Of a DNA stretch of 49,430 nucleotides, positions 25,136-32,597 are shown one piece after another. The translations under genes were made by a program, and so were the position numbers. Under the pieces are notes generated by a model. That model worked only from the letters and a program-made list of their open reading frames with translations. It ran no database searches and had not been told where the DNA came from. This DNA is from Acidimicrobiaceae bacterium. GTDB taxonomy: Bacteria > Actinomycetota > Acidimicrobiia > Acidimicrobiales > RAAP-2. Location of the stretch: assembly GCA_003152215.1 (NCBI GenBank), contig PLZP01000107.1, positions 4,082-53,511 of the forward strand. The letters run 5' to 3'. The first letter of the stretch is position 1; each line of letters starts with the position of its first letter.

Positions 25136-25155
25136 TCAAGTCCCCCCTCGCCCAC
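25136..25155 (+). repeat. 20-bp copy of the tRNA-Leu 3' end (att-like)
   Basis: The sequence from TCAAGTCCCCCC to CTCGCCCAC is identical to tRNA-Leu 23903-23922 and diverges immediately on both sides (GTCAAG against TTCAAG; CACGA against CACCA). A direct repeat of a tRNA 3' end in the same orientation is the classic footprint of site-specific integration. The intervening 1.2 kb holds only the esterase gene and no integrase. Apart from this and the hairpin, I see nothing else in the stretch 24906-25242. Confidence 0.75.
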
Positions 25156-25242
25156 GAGCGGCGCCCTCGTGAGCAACAACGGCGACCGGGCGCCCTTTCA
25201 TCAACTCGAATGTCTCTCAGGGCGACAGTAGGGTCATGCCAA

Positions 25243-25962
25243 ATGGATAGTTCTGACCAAACGACGTTCGAAGTGTCGAACCTCCGTGTCGTGCGAAATG
25301 GTAACGAAATCCTAAAGTCGATATCGTTTCAAGCAGTTCCCGGCGAGCTGATCGGCCTGCTCGGGCCAAGCGGCAGTGGCAAAAGCACACTGATGCGTTC
25401 ACTCCTCGGTGTCCAGGCGATCACCGGCGGGTCCGCGCGGATCATGGAATCCGCCGCCGGGTCGTCAACGTTACGCGGCCGACTCGGCTACATGGCCCAA
25501 AGCGCGGCCGTCTACCTCGACCTCACTGTCGAAGAGAACATCCGCTACTTCGCCGGCGTATTGGTTCAGCCTCCTTCTGAGGTCGCGCGGGTAATGGACG
25601 TCGTTGCTCTCACTACTTTCTCCCGCCGACTCGTTTCATCATTGTCCGGTGGCGAGCAAGCGCGCGTGTCGCTTGGCGTCGCCCTTTTGGGCTCGCCCCC
25701 CGTATTAATCCTGGACGAACCGACCGTCGGTCTGGATCCGATCTTGCGGCGCGACCTTTGGCGCACGTTCGATGGCCTTGCCAAGACGGGGGTCACCGTC
25801 ATCGTGTCGAGCCACGTAATGGACGAAGCGGCTCGTTGCGCCAGGCTGCTGCTATTGCGCGACGGGACGCTACTGTTCGACGGCACACCGGCATCGCTGT
25901 TGGCCGCTTCCAAAGCAACCAGCTATGACGACGCGTTTGAGCGCCTGATCGAAGGCGAGTGA
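25243..25962 (+). CDS. ABC-2 type transporter ATP-binding protein
   Basis: 239 aa from the ATG at 25243. Walker A is GPSGSGKST, the signature is LSGGEQARVSLGVALLG, and Walker B is VLILDEPTVGLDP, followed by the H-switch VSSHVMDEA. The DEPTVGLDP and DEAARCARLLLLRDG pattern is that of drug- or lipid-exporting ABC-2/DrrA-like ATPases. Its TGA overlaps the ATG of the permease by one base (TGATG), so the two are coupled and form the exporter. A TANNNT box, TAGGGT (25229-25234), 8 nt before the ATG suggests a leaderless start. The frame is open upstream of 25243, but that part is not protein-like. Confidence 0.9.
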   Translation: MDSSDQTTFEVSNLRVVRNGNEILKSISFQAVPGELIGLLGPSGSGKSTLMRSLLGVQAITGGSARIMESAAGSSTLRGRLGYMAQSAAVYLDLTVEENIRYFAGVLVQPPSEVARVMDVVALTTFSRRLVSSLSGGEQARVSLGVALLGSPPVLILDEPTVGLDPILRRDLWRTFDGLAKTGVTVIVSSHVMDEAARCARLLLLRDGTLLFDGTPASLLAASKATSYDDAFERLIEGE

Positions 25963-26687
25963 TGAGCCTTCGACGCGCACTGCTCACCTCGAGGCGCATC
26001 CTCGAACAATTAGGTCACGATCCGCGGACCCTCGCACTGTTGTTATTCGTGCCAACGGCGTTGGTGGGGCTCCTCGCGTGGTCCCTCACCAACGATCCCG
26101 GTGCCTTCGACTTAGTGGGCCCGAAACTGCTCGGCGTATTTCCTCTCATCGTCATGTTCCTTGTCACGTCAGTCATCACTCTCCGAGAAAGGACCGTCGG
26201 AACGCTCGAGCGTCTTTTCACGTTGCCCCTGACAAAGGCCGACTTCGTGGCCGGCTACGCGATCGCCTTCGGGGTCCTCGCCCTTGCCCAAAGCGTGCTG
26301 GTCTCCGTCCTCTCTTACACCTGGTACGGACTAGCCCATCAGGGCGTGCCGTGGCGCGTCAGCCTCGTGGCGCTCTGTGCCGGTTTGCTCGGTACCGCCT
26401 TCGGATTGGCGCTGAGCGCAGTGGCCCACACGGAGTTCCAGGCCGTTCAGTTCATGCCGGCGTTCATTCTGCCTCAACTACTTCTATGCGGTCTTGTCAT
26501 TCCCGTCAGTCAACTGCCCTCCGTGCTGCGCGCCATCGCCGATGTGCTGCCGATGACGGCCGCCGTGCACGCCATAAGCCCGTTGCAGACGAACGCGTAC
26601 TACGTTGGCCAGTTCGCCATCATGCTCACGTACATATTGATCGCACTCGTTGTGGGAGGAGCCACCCTTCGCCGAGTCACCAAGTAG
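25962..26687 (+). CDS. ABC-2 type transporter permease
   Basis: 241 aa with six predicted membrane helices (for example LALLLFVPTALVGLLAW, GVFPLIVMFLVTSVITL, FMPAFILPQLLLCGLVIPV). The family motif TLRERTVGTLERLFTLPLTK after helix 2 is diagnostic of ABC-2/YhhJ-DrrB-like permeases. It pairs with the upstream ATPase as a homodimeric exporter. The substrate (drug, lipid or polymer) is not readable from sequence. Start by overlap coupling at ATG 25962; a GTG three bases upstream is possible. Confidence 0.88.
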   Translation: MSLRRALLTSRRILEQLGHDPRTLALLLFVPTALVGLLAWSLTNDPGAFDLVGPKLLGVFPLIVMFLVTSVITLRERTVGTLERLFTLPLTKADFVAGYAIAFGVLALAQSVLVSVLSYTWYGLAHQGVPWRVSLVALCAGLLGTAFGLALSAVAHTEFQAVQFMPAFILPQLLLCGLVIPVSQLPSVLRAIADVLPMTAAVHAISPLQTNAYYVGQFAIMLTYILIALVVGGATLRRVTK

Positions 26688-26811
26688 CTTCTGAGGAGGC
26701 CGTAGGAGCGGCGCGAGACGCTGAACAGGGCCGCTTTCTCACAATCGTCGAATTGGGTAGGGTTCGACGACCTTTCACCCACTAATTCCCTAAATTACTA
26801 GCGATTCGCCT

Positions 26812-26845
26812 TCCGTTTGATAGAGAAACGGACCCCTGCTACGGT
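26812..26845 (+). promoter_or_regulatory. promoter of the CHAP gene with a dyad over the -35
   Basis: The -35 TTGATA (26817-26822), a 17-nt spacer and TACGGT (26840-26845, TANNNT) put the transcript start near 26852. A perfect 7-bp dyad TCCGTTT-gatagag-AAACGGA (26812-26832) covers the -35. A GAGGGG ribosome-binding site precedes the ATG at 26874. Confidence 0.6.
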
Positions 26846-26873
26846 CGGCGGAGCAGTCAGGCGAGGGGATCTT

Positions 26874-27491
26874 ATGGTGATCACTCATAGTTTGCGCGCC
26901 CAACGAGTCCGAATCACTCGTTTGGCCCTCGTCGTCACGTCCTTGCTCGCGTTGCTCATTTCGCTCGACGTCGCCACGCCCGTCAGCGCCCACGCTTCCT
27001 CCTACTACTCCTGCAAGAGCACGGGCTACTCGTGCGTGCTCCGCGGCTACAACGCCACGACGATGAACAACAACTGGGCGGCGCTGTACTACGGCACGGA
27101 CACGAAGGGCGGCATCGGGACACCACCGCATAACTGCACCCTCTACGCCGCGTGGATGCTCGCGCACAACGGACTGGCGAACCCGGGTCACTCGTGGGGC
27201 TACGCCGACCAGTGGGGTCGGACCTTGGCCGCCCAGACGAACCACACGCCAGCGGTGGGGTCAATTGCCTGGTACGAAGGTGGGGCGATGGGCCACGTGG
27301 CCTACGTCGCGCAGGTCAACTGGGCGAACGCGACGGTGTTCCTGGTGTCGGACAACTACGCCGGCGGCGTCAACGGCTACACGAGCAACGGTTGGGTACC
27401 GATCAACCAACCGACGGGGTACATCCACCTGCGCGACCAACCGAACGTCACGGCCTTGGCCAAGAAACGACGACTGGCGATTCGCCCCTAA
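26874..27491 (+). CDS. secreted CHAP-domain protein, probable peptidoglycan hydrolase
   Basis: 205 aa. The signal peptide is ITRLALVVTSLLALLISLDV, with cleavage likely after TPVSAHA (about residue 41). The mature part is a CHAP (NlpC/P60-like Cys-His) domain: catalytic C88 in PPHNCTLYAAW, GYADQWGRT, the beta-turn AVGSIAWYEGG, H141 in MGHVAYV, and the end GYIHLRD. CHAP domains cut peptide bonds or the MurNAc-Ala amide in peptidoglycan. No separate wall-binding domain is present. A short basic C-terminal tail (KKRRLAIRP) follows. It converges with the lysozyme-like secreted protein, so two exported hydrolases lie side by side. Confidence 0.85.
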   Translation: MVITHSLRAQRVRITRLALVVTSLLALLISLDVATPVSAHASSYYSCKSTGYSCVLRGYNATTMNNNWAALYYGTDTKGGIGTPPHNCTLYAAWMLAHNGLANPGHSWGYADQWGRTLAAQTNHTPAVGSIAWYEGGAMGHVAYVAQVNWANATVFLVSDNYAGGVNGYTSNGWVPINQPTGYIHLRDQPNVTALAKKRRLAIRP

Positions 27492-27503
27492 CGATCTGCG
27501 CCG

Positions 27504-28070
27504 TTACGCGCGGATGTCCGACGCACAGGACCAGGGGCCCCAGCCGTCGCGAGAGTAGAGAAGAGCGGCCAGGCGAACATTTATCACGGGGTTGAGGGCG
27601 AGGCCCAGATCGTTCGGATTGTGGCCCAACATCGTGAGCAGATACTGCTCGGTGCCCCCATCGTTGAGCTGAAAGACGCCCCGATCGTGGGTTCCGTTGC
27701 TGTCGAAGCCAATATCGGTCGGTCGGAACTTGGACTCGCACCAGGCGACAATCTCAGCGTCGTGCCAGGCGGTGCGCGGGAAATCACTGTGGATCAGGGT
27801 GGCGACGTAACGCTGCGTCGGTGTCGGCGCGTTGGTGAAGGCGAGGAGCTCGGTGCTGATGGGGATGACTCGTGGACGAGGCGCCTCTCGCGGGACCGAC
27901 GCCACGGCGGCGACGCGCACGTGCGTTGGTGCCAGGCGCGCGGCGGACACGGCCGCCGGGGAGGGCACCGCCAACCCAAAGACCGAGACGACCAGTATGA
28001 GCGCCACCGTTCGGTAGAGATTTCGAGACGTCGTTGGGACGCGTTTCAATCGGTATCGCGTTTCGAACAC
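27504..28070 (-). CDS. secreted lysozyme/transglycosylase-like protein
   Basis: 188 aa. A signal peptide (TVALILVVSVFGLAVPSPAA) is followed by an Arg/Pro/Ala-rich linker to about residue 85 and a small lysozyme-like domain: AEIVAWCESKFRPTDIG with probable catalytic Glu E112, then NGTHDRGVFQLND and INVRLAALLYSRDGWGPWSC. C111 and C182 could form the disulfide seen in Rpf-type and lysozyme folds. It probably cleaves the glycan strands of peptidoglycan outside the cell. The GTG start has GAGGAAA upstream. Its leader region (28071-28330) is rich in hairpins. Whether it belongs to SLT, Rpf or goose-type subfamilies is not certain. Confidence 0.78.
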   Translation of the reverse strand: MFETRYRLKRVPTTSRNLYRTVALILVVSVFGLAVPSPAAVSAARLAPTHVRVAAVASVPREAPRPRVIPISTELLAFTNAPTPTQRYVATLIHSDFPRTAWHDAEIVAWCESKFRPTDIGFDSNGTHDRGVFQLNDGGTEQYLLTMLGHNPNDLGLALNPVINVRLAALLYSRDGWGPWSCASDIRA

Positions 28071-28410
28071 TTGGTTTCCTCGCCTGTTTGTGTCGACCGA
28101 CCTTGTCGTCGGTCATTCGTTGCGCCGCTGTGGACCAACGGTCCGCGATGCACGTCCTCCTGGTGCACGAGGCACGCTGTCCGCCACTTTGTATGAGCGC
28201 GGAGGAAACTCCATTTTAGGGGAAATCACCCTTTTTGGGTGCATGGGCATCAAATGCCGTGAAAATACTGGGTTTTCAGGGCCTCTTTACAATTTCCAGG
28301 CAGAGAAAATGTGAAAGCGACATTTTTTCTGGGCGCACGCATCTGAGGCCCGTTTTCGTCTCCTCAATCGAGTGGCACGCAATGCCGTGCGTGCTCTCGA
28401 CGCCGTCGCT
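28071..28410 (-). other. gene-free, hairpin-rich leader/terminator region
   Basis: No gene seen. Hairpins: GACCGAC-cttgtc-GTCGGTC (28095-28114), close to the lysozyme-like gene's ribosome-binding site; CACCC-ttttt-GGGTG (28227-28241); GGCAT-caa-ATGCC (28246-28258); AAAATGT-gaaagcg-ACATTTT with flanking A/T runs (about 28307-28327, possible terminator in either direction); GCACGCA-atgccg-TGCGTGC (28375-28394), just after the glycosyltransferase stop, a likely terminator stem without a U-tract. The part nearest 28070 may be a long structured 5' leader of the hydrolase gene. Confidence 0.45.
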
Positions 28411-29571
28411 CTAGCGAGTGAGGTGTTCTAACTCCCGCAGGCAGTCCTGCGCCGAGCCCGTGCCTTGAATCTCTGTGGCGATGCGCTGCGCACCGTCGCG
28501 AAATGTTCCCCGCGAGAGTACCTCGATGACGGCGCGTCGAATCCGAGGAACGTCATCGACTTCGATCGTGCGGAACCCCGGTTCCGATTTGCGACCGACG
28601 TCGACGACGACGCCCGCGCCGGCGACTGCAATGAGGCGCGCGTTCGTTCGCTGGTCGGCGAACATTGGGACGAAGACGATGGGAAGACCCGCCGCGAGCG
28701 CGCCGTAGGTGGTGCCCGATCCACCGTGACAGAGGACCGCCGTGGCGTGTGGGAACACGTGCTCTTGGGGCACCCAAGGCTCGACGTGGACGTCCTCGGG
28801 CAGAGGACCGAGTAATTTCCTGTCAAAACCGTGTCCAGTGGTGAGCAAAACCTGGACGCCGAGGCCCTCGACAGCCTCCAGCGCCCGACGAAAGGTTGGC
28901 GCGGCGGTGTCGAGACTCCCGGTGATTGAGCCGAGGGTCACGTAGAGAAGTGGCATCTCCGTCGTGGCCCACGCAGCGTCGCGCCAGACGTCTTCGTGGT
29001 TCTCCTCCTCGCGGTATCGCAGCGTATTGGGGAACGGCGACGGGTCGAGGCTCGACGGAAACCGCGAGATGTAGTGCGTCGAGCGCAGCACCTCTTCCAT
29101 TCCGAACTCGAAGTCGCCGAGAATCGGCGCGACGAGATCGATCACGCTCCACTCGGTCTGCGCCGTTGAGATCGCGACCTGCGCGTGAGGAATCGTGCGA
29201 CGCACGCCCACCACGGCGCCGGCGTACGCGCAGGGCTCACGAAGTATCACGTCGGGCTTGAACGAATCGCAGGCCGCCGCGACGGCAGGTACCATCGCGG
29301 CCGTCGTCAGCCGGCCGAAGAATTCGCCATCCAGGAGTCGCGCCGCCTGCGCGTGCGAGACACGGGCCGCGTGCTTCCAGAGTTCTTTCGAGAGCGCTGG
29401 GTCTGGCGGCTCGCTCAACGAATGGGTCACACCGATTTCCTTCACCACGCTCAACAGGCTCGGCGGTACGACGACGAAGAGTTCATCCCCTCGCGACCTC
29501 GCGGCATCGATGAACGGCATGAGGGGGTTGAAGTGTCCCGCCAGACCGGTTGAACAGATAAGGACTCTCAC
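28411..29571 (-). CDS. GT1 family (UGT-like) glycosyltransferase
   Basis: 386 aa from the GTG at 29571 (VRVLICSTGLAGHFNPLMPF), which has a GGAAGGA site upstream; the frame is open to 29724 but that part is not conserved. The N-terminal Rossmann domain contains GLAGHFNPLMP (acceptor side). The C-terminal nucleotide-sugar domain has LLYVTLGSITGS, EPWVPQEHVFPHATAVLCHG and the signature HGGSGTTYGALAAGLPIVFV. This is the MGT/UGT pattern of enzymes that glycosylate macrolides, lipids or other small molecules. No biosynthetic cluster surrounds it, so the acceptor is unknown. Confidence 0.88.
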   Translation of the reverse strand: MRVLICSTGLAGHFNPLMPFIDAARSRGDELFVVVPPSLLSVVKEIGVTHSLSEPPDPALSKELWKHAARVSHAQAARLLDGEFFGRLTTAAMVPAVAAACDSFKPDVILREPCAYAGAVVGVRRTIPHAQVAISTAQTEWSVIDLVAPILGDFEFGMEEVLRSTHYISRFPSSLDPSPFPNTLRYREEENHEDVWRDAAWATTEMPLLYVTLGSITGSLDTAAPTFRRALEAVEGLGVQVLLTTGHGFDRKLLGPLPEDVHVEPWVPQEHVFPHATAVLCHGGSGTTYGALAAGLPIVFVPMFADQRTNARLIAVAGAGVVVDVGRKSEPGFRTIEVDDVPRIRRAVIEVLSRGTFRDGAQRIATEIQGTGSAQDCLRELEHLTR

Positions 29572-29639
29572 CGCCCGCCATCCTTCCAGCCCAGGCGTTG
29601 GCTCGGGCGCCGTTTCGGTTACTTCAGTTCTGCGCCGCG

Positions 29640-29900
29640 CTAAAGCCAATGGGTGACGCCGCTTTGCTCGAAAAGAGCGCCCAGTGTACGAGCTCGCGAG
29701 GGCTCTGCCCACCAGGGGCGCCACGATGAAGGGCCACGCCTGCGCGAGCGCCGTGTGGCGTCGACGGCCGAACAGCGCAGCTCGCCCGACTTTGTCACGG
29801 TCGCTACGACAAGGTGTCGTACGCCCACCAGATAGCGAGCGAGGTCACTCGCCGACGGCCGGTGCCGGTGATGATCCCCGTGAGATGCTCGCCGGCGCAC
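29640..29900 (-). pseudogene. decayed flavin split-barrel (PPOX-like) fragment
   Basis: The minus-strand reading contains ARYLVGVRHLVVATVTKSGE followed by LRCSAVDA, which looks like the first strands of a pyridoxamine-phosphate-oxidase-like FMN-binding protein. After that the frame turns into Arg/Ser-rich noise, while plausible continuations (AWPFIVAPLVGRA, RELVHWALF) appear in the other two frames. I read this as a frameshifted remnant. Otherwise the 29572-30037 stretch shows no intact gene. A different minus frame (29804-30061) is open but unrecognised. Confidence 0.35.
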
Positions 29901-30037
29901 GCGAAGGAACTGTCCGAGAGTGCGTTCAGCGCGGTCAGTTCGTCTCCGGTCTCGAACAGCCCACGAGCATGGCCGAACGGCGCTTCGACGTCAACCACCC
30001 AAAGGGCCGCGGCGCCAGGGGTGCTGCATAATGAGGT

Positions 30038-31216
30038 GTGCCCCAGAACTCTCGCGACCACAGCCTCAACCTCGCACCGGCGTCGGTTGAGGACTACCGC
30101 GAGCTTGCCCGCCGCAAACTACCCCGTCAGATCTTCGATTACGTCGACGGTGGGGCCTTTGGCGAGACGACGCTCAACGCGAATAGAGACGACCTCCACC
30201 ACATCCAGTTCCGCCAGCGAGTCCTTCGTGACGTGACGGAGCGTCGCCTCGCCACGACGGTGCTCGGCGAAGAGATTGCCATGCCGGTCATCCTCGCGCC
30301 CGTCGGATTCGGCGGGATGCTCGCGCGACGGGCTGAAGTCCAAGCGGCACGTGCCGCCGAACGTGCCGGTATCCCCTTCTGTGAGTCAACCCTTTCAATC
30401 TGTGGCATCGAAGAGGTGGCCGCCGCGATGAAGCGCCCCATCTGGTTCCAGCTGTACGTGATGAAGGACCGCAGCTACGCCGAGGACCTGATGCTTCGCG
30501 CGCAGGCGGCCGGCTGCACGACATTGATTCTGACGGTCGATCTCGCCGTGGTCGGTCAGCGCTACCGCGACGGGCGCAACGGCATCAGCGGTCGAATTCC
30601 CCGATCGAAGCGACTGCGGCGGGGCATCGACTTAGTCGGTCACACCTCGTGGCTGCGCGACGTTGCTCTCGGTGGCAAGCCGCTTACTTTTGGCAACCTA
30701 GAGAAAGCCCTGCCGGACGCGACGGTGCCCGGTGACTTCCAGGCCTGGGTTGCGAGCCAGTTCGACCCGAGCGTCACGTGGGACGACATCGAATGGCTGC
30801 GTGCACACTGGAGCGGGAAGATTGCCCTCAAGGGGATCCTCGATCCCGATGACGCAAAAGAGGCGGTCGCGCGCGGCGCGGACGCCGTCATTGTTTCCAA
30901 CCACGGTGGACGCCAACTCGACGACGTTCCCTCCACCATCCGCTCCCTGCCGGCTATCGCTGAGGCGGTCGGCGATCAGTGCGAAGTGCTGATGGATGGC
31001 GGGATTCGCAGCGGTCTCGACGTCGTCAAAGCCCTGTCGCTCGGGGCGCGAGCTTGTCTGATTGGCCGTCCGTGGGCGTACGCGGTCGCCGCGCGCGGCG
31101 AGCGCGGTGTCGACCACATCCTTCGAATCTTCGCCTCCGAAATGTCCGTGACCCTCGGTCTCACCGGAGTGAACGACGTAAAGGACCTCGACCGTACAGT
31201 CGTAGTGGAACCCTAG
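30038..31216 (+). CDS. lldD: FMN-dependent alpha-hydroxyacid dehydrogenase (LldD-like)
   Basis: 392 aa, full length. ASVEDYRELARRKLPRQIFD and YVDGGAFGETTL open the TIM barrel. FMN and substrate residues appear in LAPVGFGGMLAR, WFQLYVMKD, LILTVDLAVVGQR, GKIALKGI (catalytic-pocket Lys) and the active-site signature SNHGGRQLDD with catalytic base H289. The C-terminus has LMDGGIRSGLDVVKAL and LIGRPWAYAV. It oxidises L-lactate or a similar 2-hydroxyacid to the 2-oxoacid; lactate is the most common substrate but mycofactocin-linked and mandelate relatives look similar. The GTG start is 5 nt after CATAAT (30027-30032), implying a leaderless mRNA. It opens a run of three same-strand genes. Confidence 0.88.
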   Translation: MPQNSRDHSLNLAPASVEDYRELARRKLPRQIFDYVDGGAFGETTLNANRDDLHHIQFRQRVLRDVTERRLATTVLGEEIAMPVILAPVGFGGMLARRAEVQAARAAERAGIPFCESTLSICGIEEVAAAMKRPIWFQLYVMKDRSYAEDLMLRAQAAGCTTLILTVDLAVVGQRYRDGRNGISGRIPRSKRLRRGIDLVGHTSWLRDVALGGKPLTFGNLEKALPDATVPGDFQAWVASQFDPSVTWDDIEWLRAHWSGKIALKGILDPDDAKEAVARGADAVIVSNHGGRQLDDVPSTIRSLPAIAEAVGDQCEVLMDGGIRSGLDVVKALSLGARACLIGRPWAYAVAARGERGVDHILRIFASEMSVTLGLTGVNDVKDLDRTVVVEP

Positions 31217-31249
31217 AGACGCATTACTCTCCACGACGAAAGTAGCCCC

Positions 31250-32008
31250 ATGACCCACCCACTTGACGCCCTCGCGTCCTCCGTCGCGCACTTGCGCGCC
31301 TTGACCGAAGGACTCGACGAAAGTCAGTACGTCGCTTCCGCACACCCGACCGAGTGGACGGTCGCCGACACGATGTCGCACCTCGGTTCGGGAGCGATCA
31401 TTATGAAGCGTCGCTTCGACGACACGCTCGCGGGCAAGGAAACGCCGGCGGAGTTCAATCAGTCTGTGTGGGACACGTGGAACGCCAAGACCCCGCACGC
31501 CCAGGTGACCGACGCACTCGTCGCCGATCAGGCGTTGCTCGAACGTATCCTCGAAATGACGCCCGACGAGCGCGCGGCCTTGACCTTCAATTTGGGTCCA
31601 ATGGTTCTCGACTTCACGGCCGCCATAGGACTGCGACTGAATGAGCACGTGTTACACACCTGGGACATCGAAGAGGCCTTCGACAAGAGCGCGACATTGC
31701 AGCGTGACGCCGTTCCGTTCTTGGTGGACAACCTTGAGCTGGTCATTAAGTTCACCTCCAAGACAACGGGTTCCGGTGATGTCCTTCGAATCGGCACGAC
31801 GGATCCGCAGCGCGAACTGGTCTTGACGCTTGGCAAAGAGGGCGTAACGCTCGAAGAGGGCGAGCAGTCCGACGATCCACACCATATTGAAATGCCGGCC
31901 GAAGCCTTCGTCCGCCTCCTCTACGGTCGCCTCGACGCAGCACACACGCCCGCTGCGGCGGAGTCCGAGCACCTCGAGAACCTTCGGATCGTCTTCCCTG
32001 GGTTGTAG
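31250..32008 (+). CDS. maleylpyruvate isomerase/DinB-fold family protein
   Basis: 252 aa. The N-terminal domain (about 1-150) is the four-helix mycothiol-dependent maleylpyruvate isomerase type: HPTEWTVADTMSHLGSGA, then LRLNEHVLHTWDIEEAF. The H of SHLGSG and the HxxxxHTWD-type residues are the metal ligands of this fold. The C-terminal domain is an SCP2-like tail with AEAFVRLLYGRLD. Members are mycothiol-dependent enzymes, many with no known substrate. It begins 33 nt after lldD and is followed after 3 nt by the FMN reductase, so co-transcription is likely. Confidence 0.82.
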   Translation: MTHPLDALASSVAHLRALTEGLDESQYVASAHPTEWTVADTMSHLGSGAIIMKRRFDDTLAGKETPAEFNQSVWDTWNAKTPHAQVTDALVADQALLERILEMTPDERAALTFNLGPMVLDFTAAIGLRLNEHVLHTWDIEEAFDKSATLQRDAVPFLVDNLELVIKFTSKTTGSGDVLRIGTTDPQRELVLTLGKEGVTLEEGEQSDDPHHIEMPAEAFVRLLYGRLDAAHTPAAAESEHLENLRIVFPGL

Positions 32009-32011
32009 CCA

Positions 32012-32596
32012 ATGAAGCCTCGCCTACAGATAATCGTCGGATCCACGCGCCCGACACGTTTTGCCGATAAGCCCCTCGCGTGGCTGCTCGACCGCCTCTC
32101 GAGTCGCGACGACATCGACCTCGACGTGCTGGACTTGCGCGATCACCCTCTGGCGTTATTCAACCTTGCGCTCTCACCTGCACGAACGCATCGCGAGTAT
32201 CCGAGCGAAGACGTGCGGCGCTTGGGTCAAGCCTTTGACTCCGCCGATGGCTACATCATGCTCACGAGTGAATACAACCATGGCTACCCAGCGTCACTCA
32301 AGAACGCATTGGACTACGTCTTCGTCGAATTCAATCACAAGCCCGTCTCATTCGTTGGCTACGGCAACGTGGGAGGAGCGCGGGCAATCGAACAACTCCG
32401 TCTGGTCAGCATTGAATTCGAGATGGCGCCGCTGCGTCACGCAGTTCACATCCTGCCCGACGTCATGCGCCCCGCCATGATGGCCGAAGAGTTCGACCTC
32501 GAAATTTTCGCGCCCTTGGATGAGCGGCTCGAGATGCTCATCAACGATCTGACGTGGTGGACGAACGCCTTGAAGGCCGCGCGCGACGCCGGTTGA
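32012..32596 (+). CDS. NADPH-dependent FMN reductase family flavoprotein
   Basis: 194 aa. Flavodoxin-like fold with the phosphate loop IIVGSTRPTRFADKP, then LTSEYNHGYPASLKNALDYV (the family signature contacting the FMN ring) and FVGYGNVGGARAIEQL. These proteins reduce FMN, quinones, azo dyes or chromate using NAD(P)H. It starts 3 nt after the preceding stop and ends the lldD-led gene run, converging on the thymidylate-synthase-like gene one base away. Confidence 0.88.
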   Translation: MKPRLQIIVGSTRPTRFADKPLAWLLDRLSSRDDIDLDVLDLRDHPLALFNLALSPARTHREYPSEDVRRLGQAFDSADGYIMLTSEYNHGYPASLKNALDYVFVEFNHKPVSFVGYGNVGGARAIEQLRLVSIEFEMAPLRHAVHILPDVMRPAMMAEEFDLEIFAPLDERLEMLINDLTWWTNALKAARDAG

Positions 32597-32597
32597 G

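Noticed and set aside
28071-28330. c-di-AMP (ydaO) riboswitch before the lysozyme-like gene
   Set aside because: I compared by eye with the conserved segments and found only GGGTGA-like fragments; not enough to call. A covariance-model search would decide.
29804-30061. 85-codon minus-strand frame between glycosyltransferase and lldD
   Set aside because: No recognisable domain, no start signal; overlaps the better-looking flavin-barrel remnant in another frame.
30698-31648. Long minus-strand open frame over lldD and the next gene
   Set aside because: Shadow caused by high-GC codon bias; spans two real genes and their junction. The same applies to open frames at 12477-13238, 14168-14974, 14923-15693, 21601-22575 and 39405-40451.
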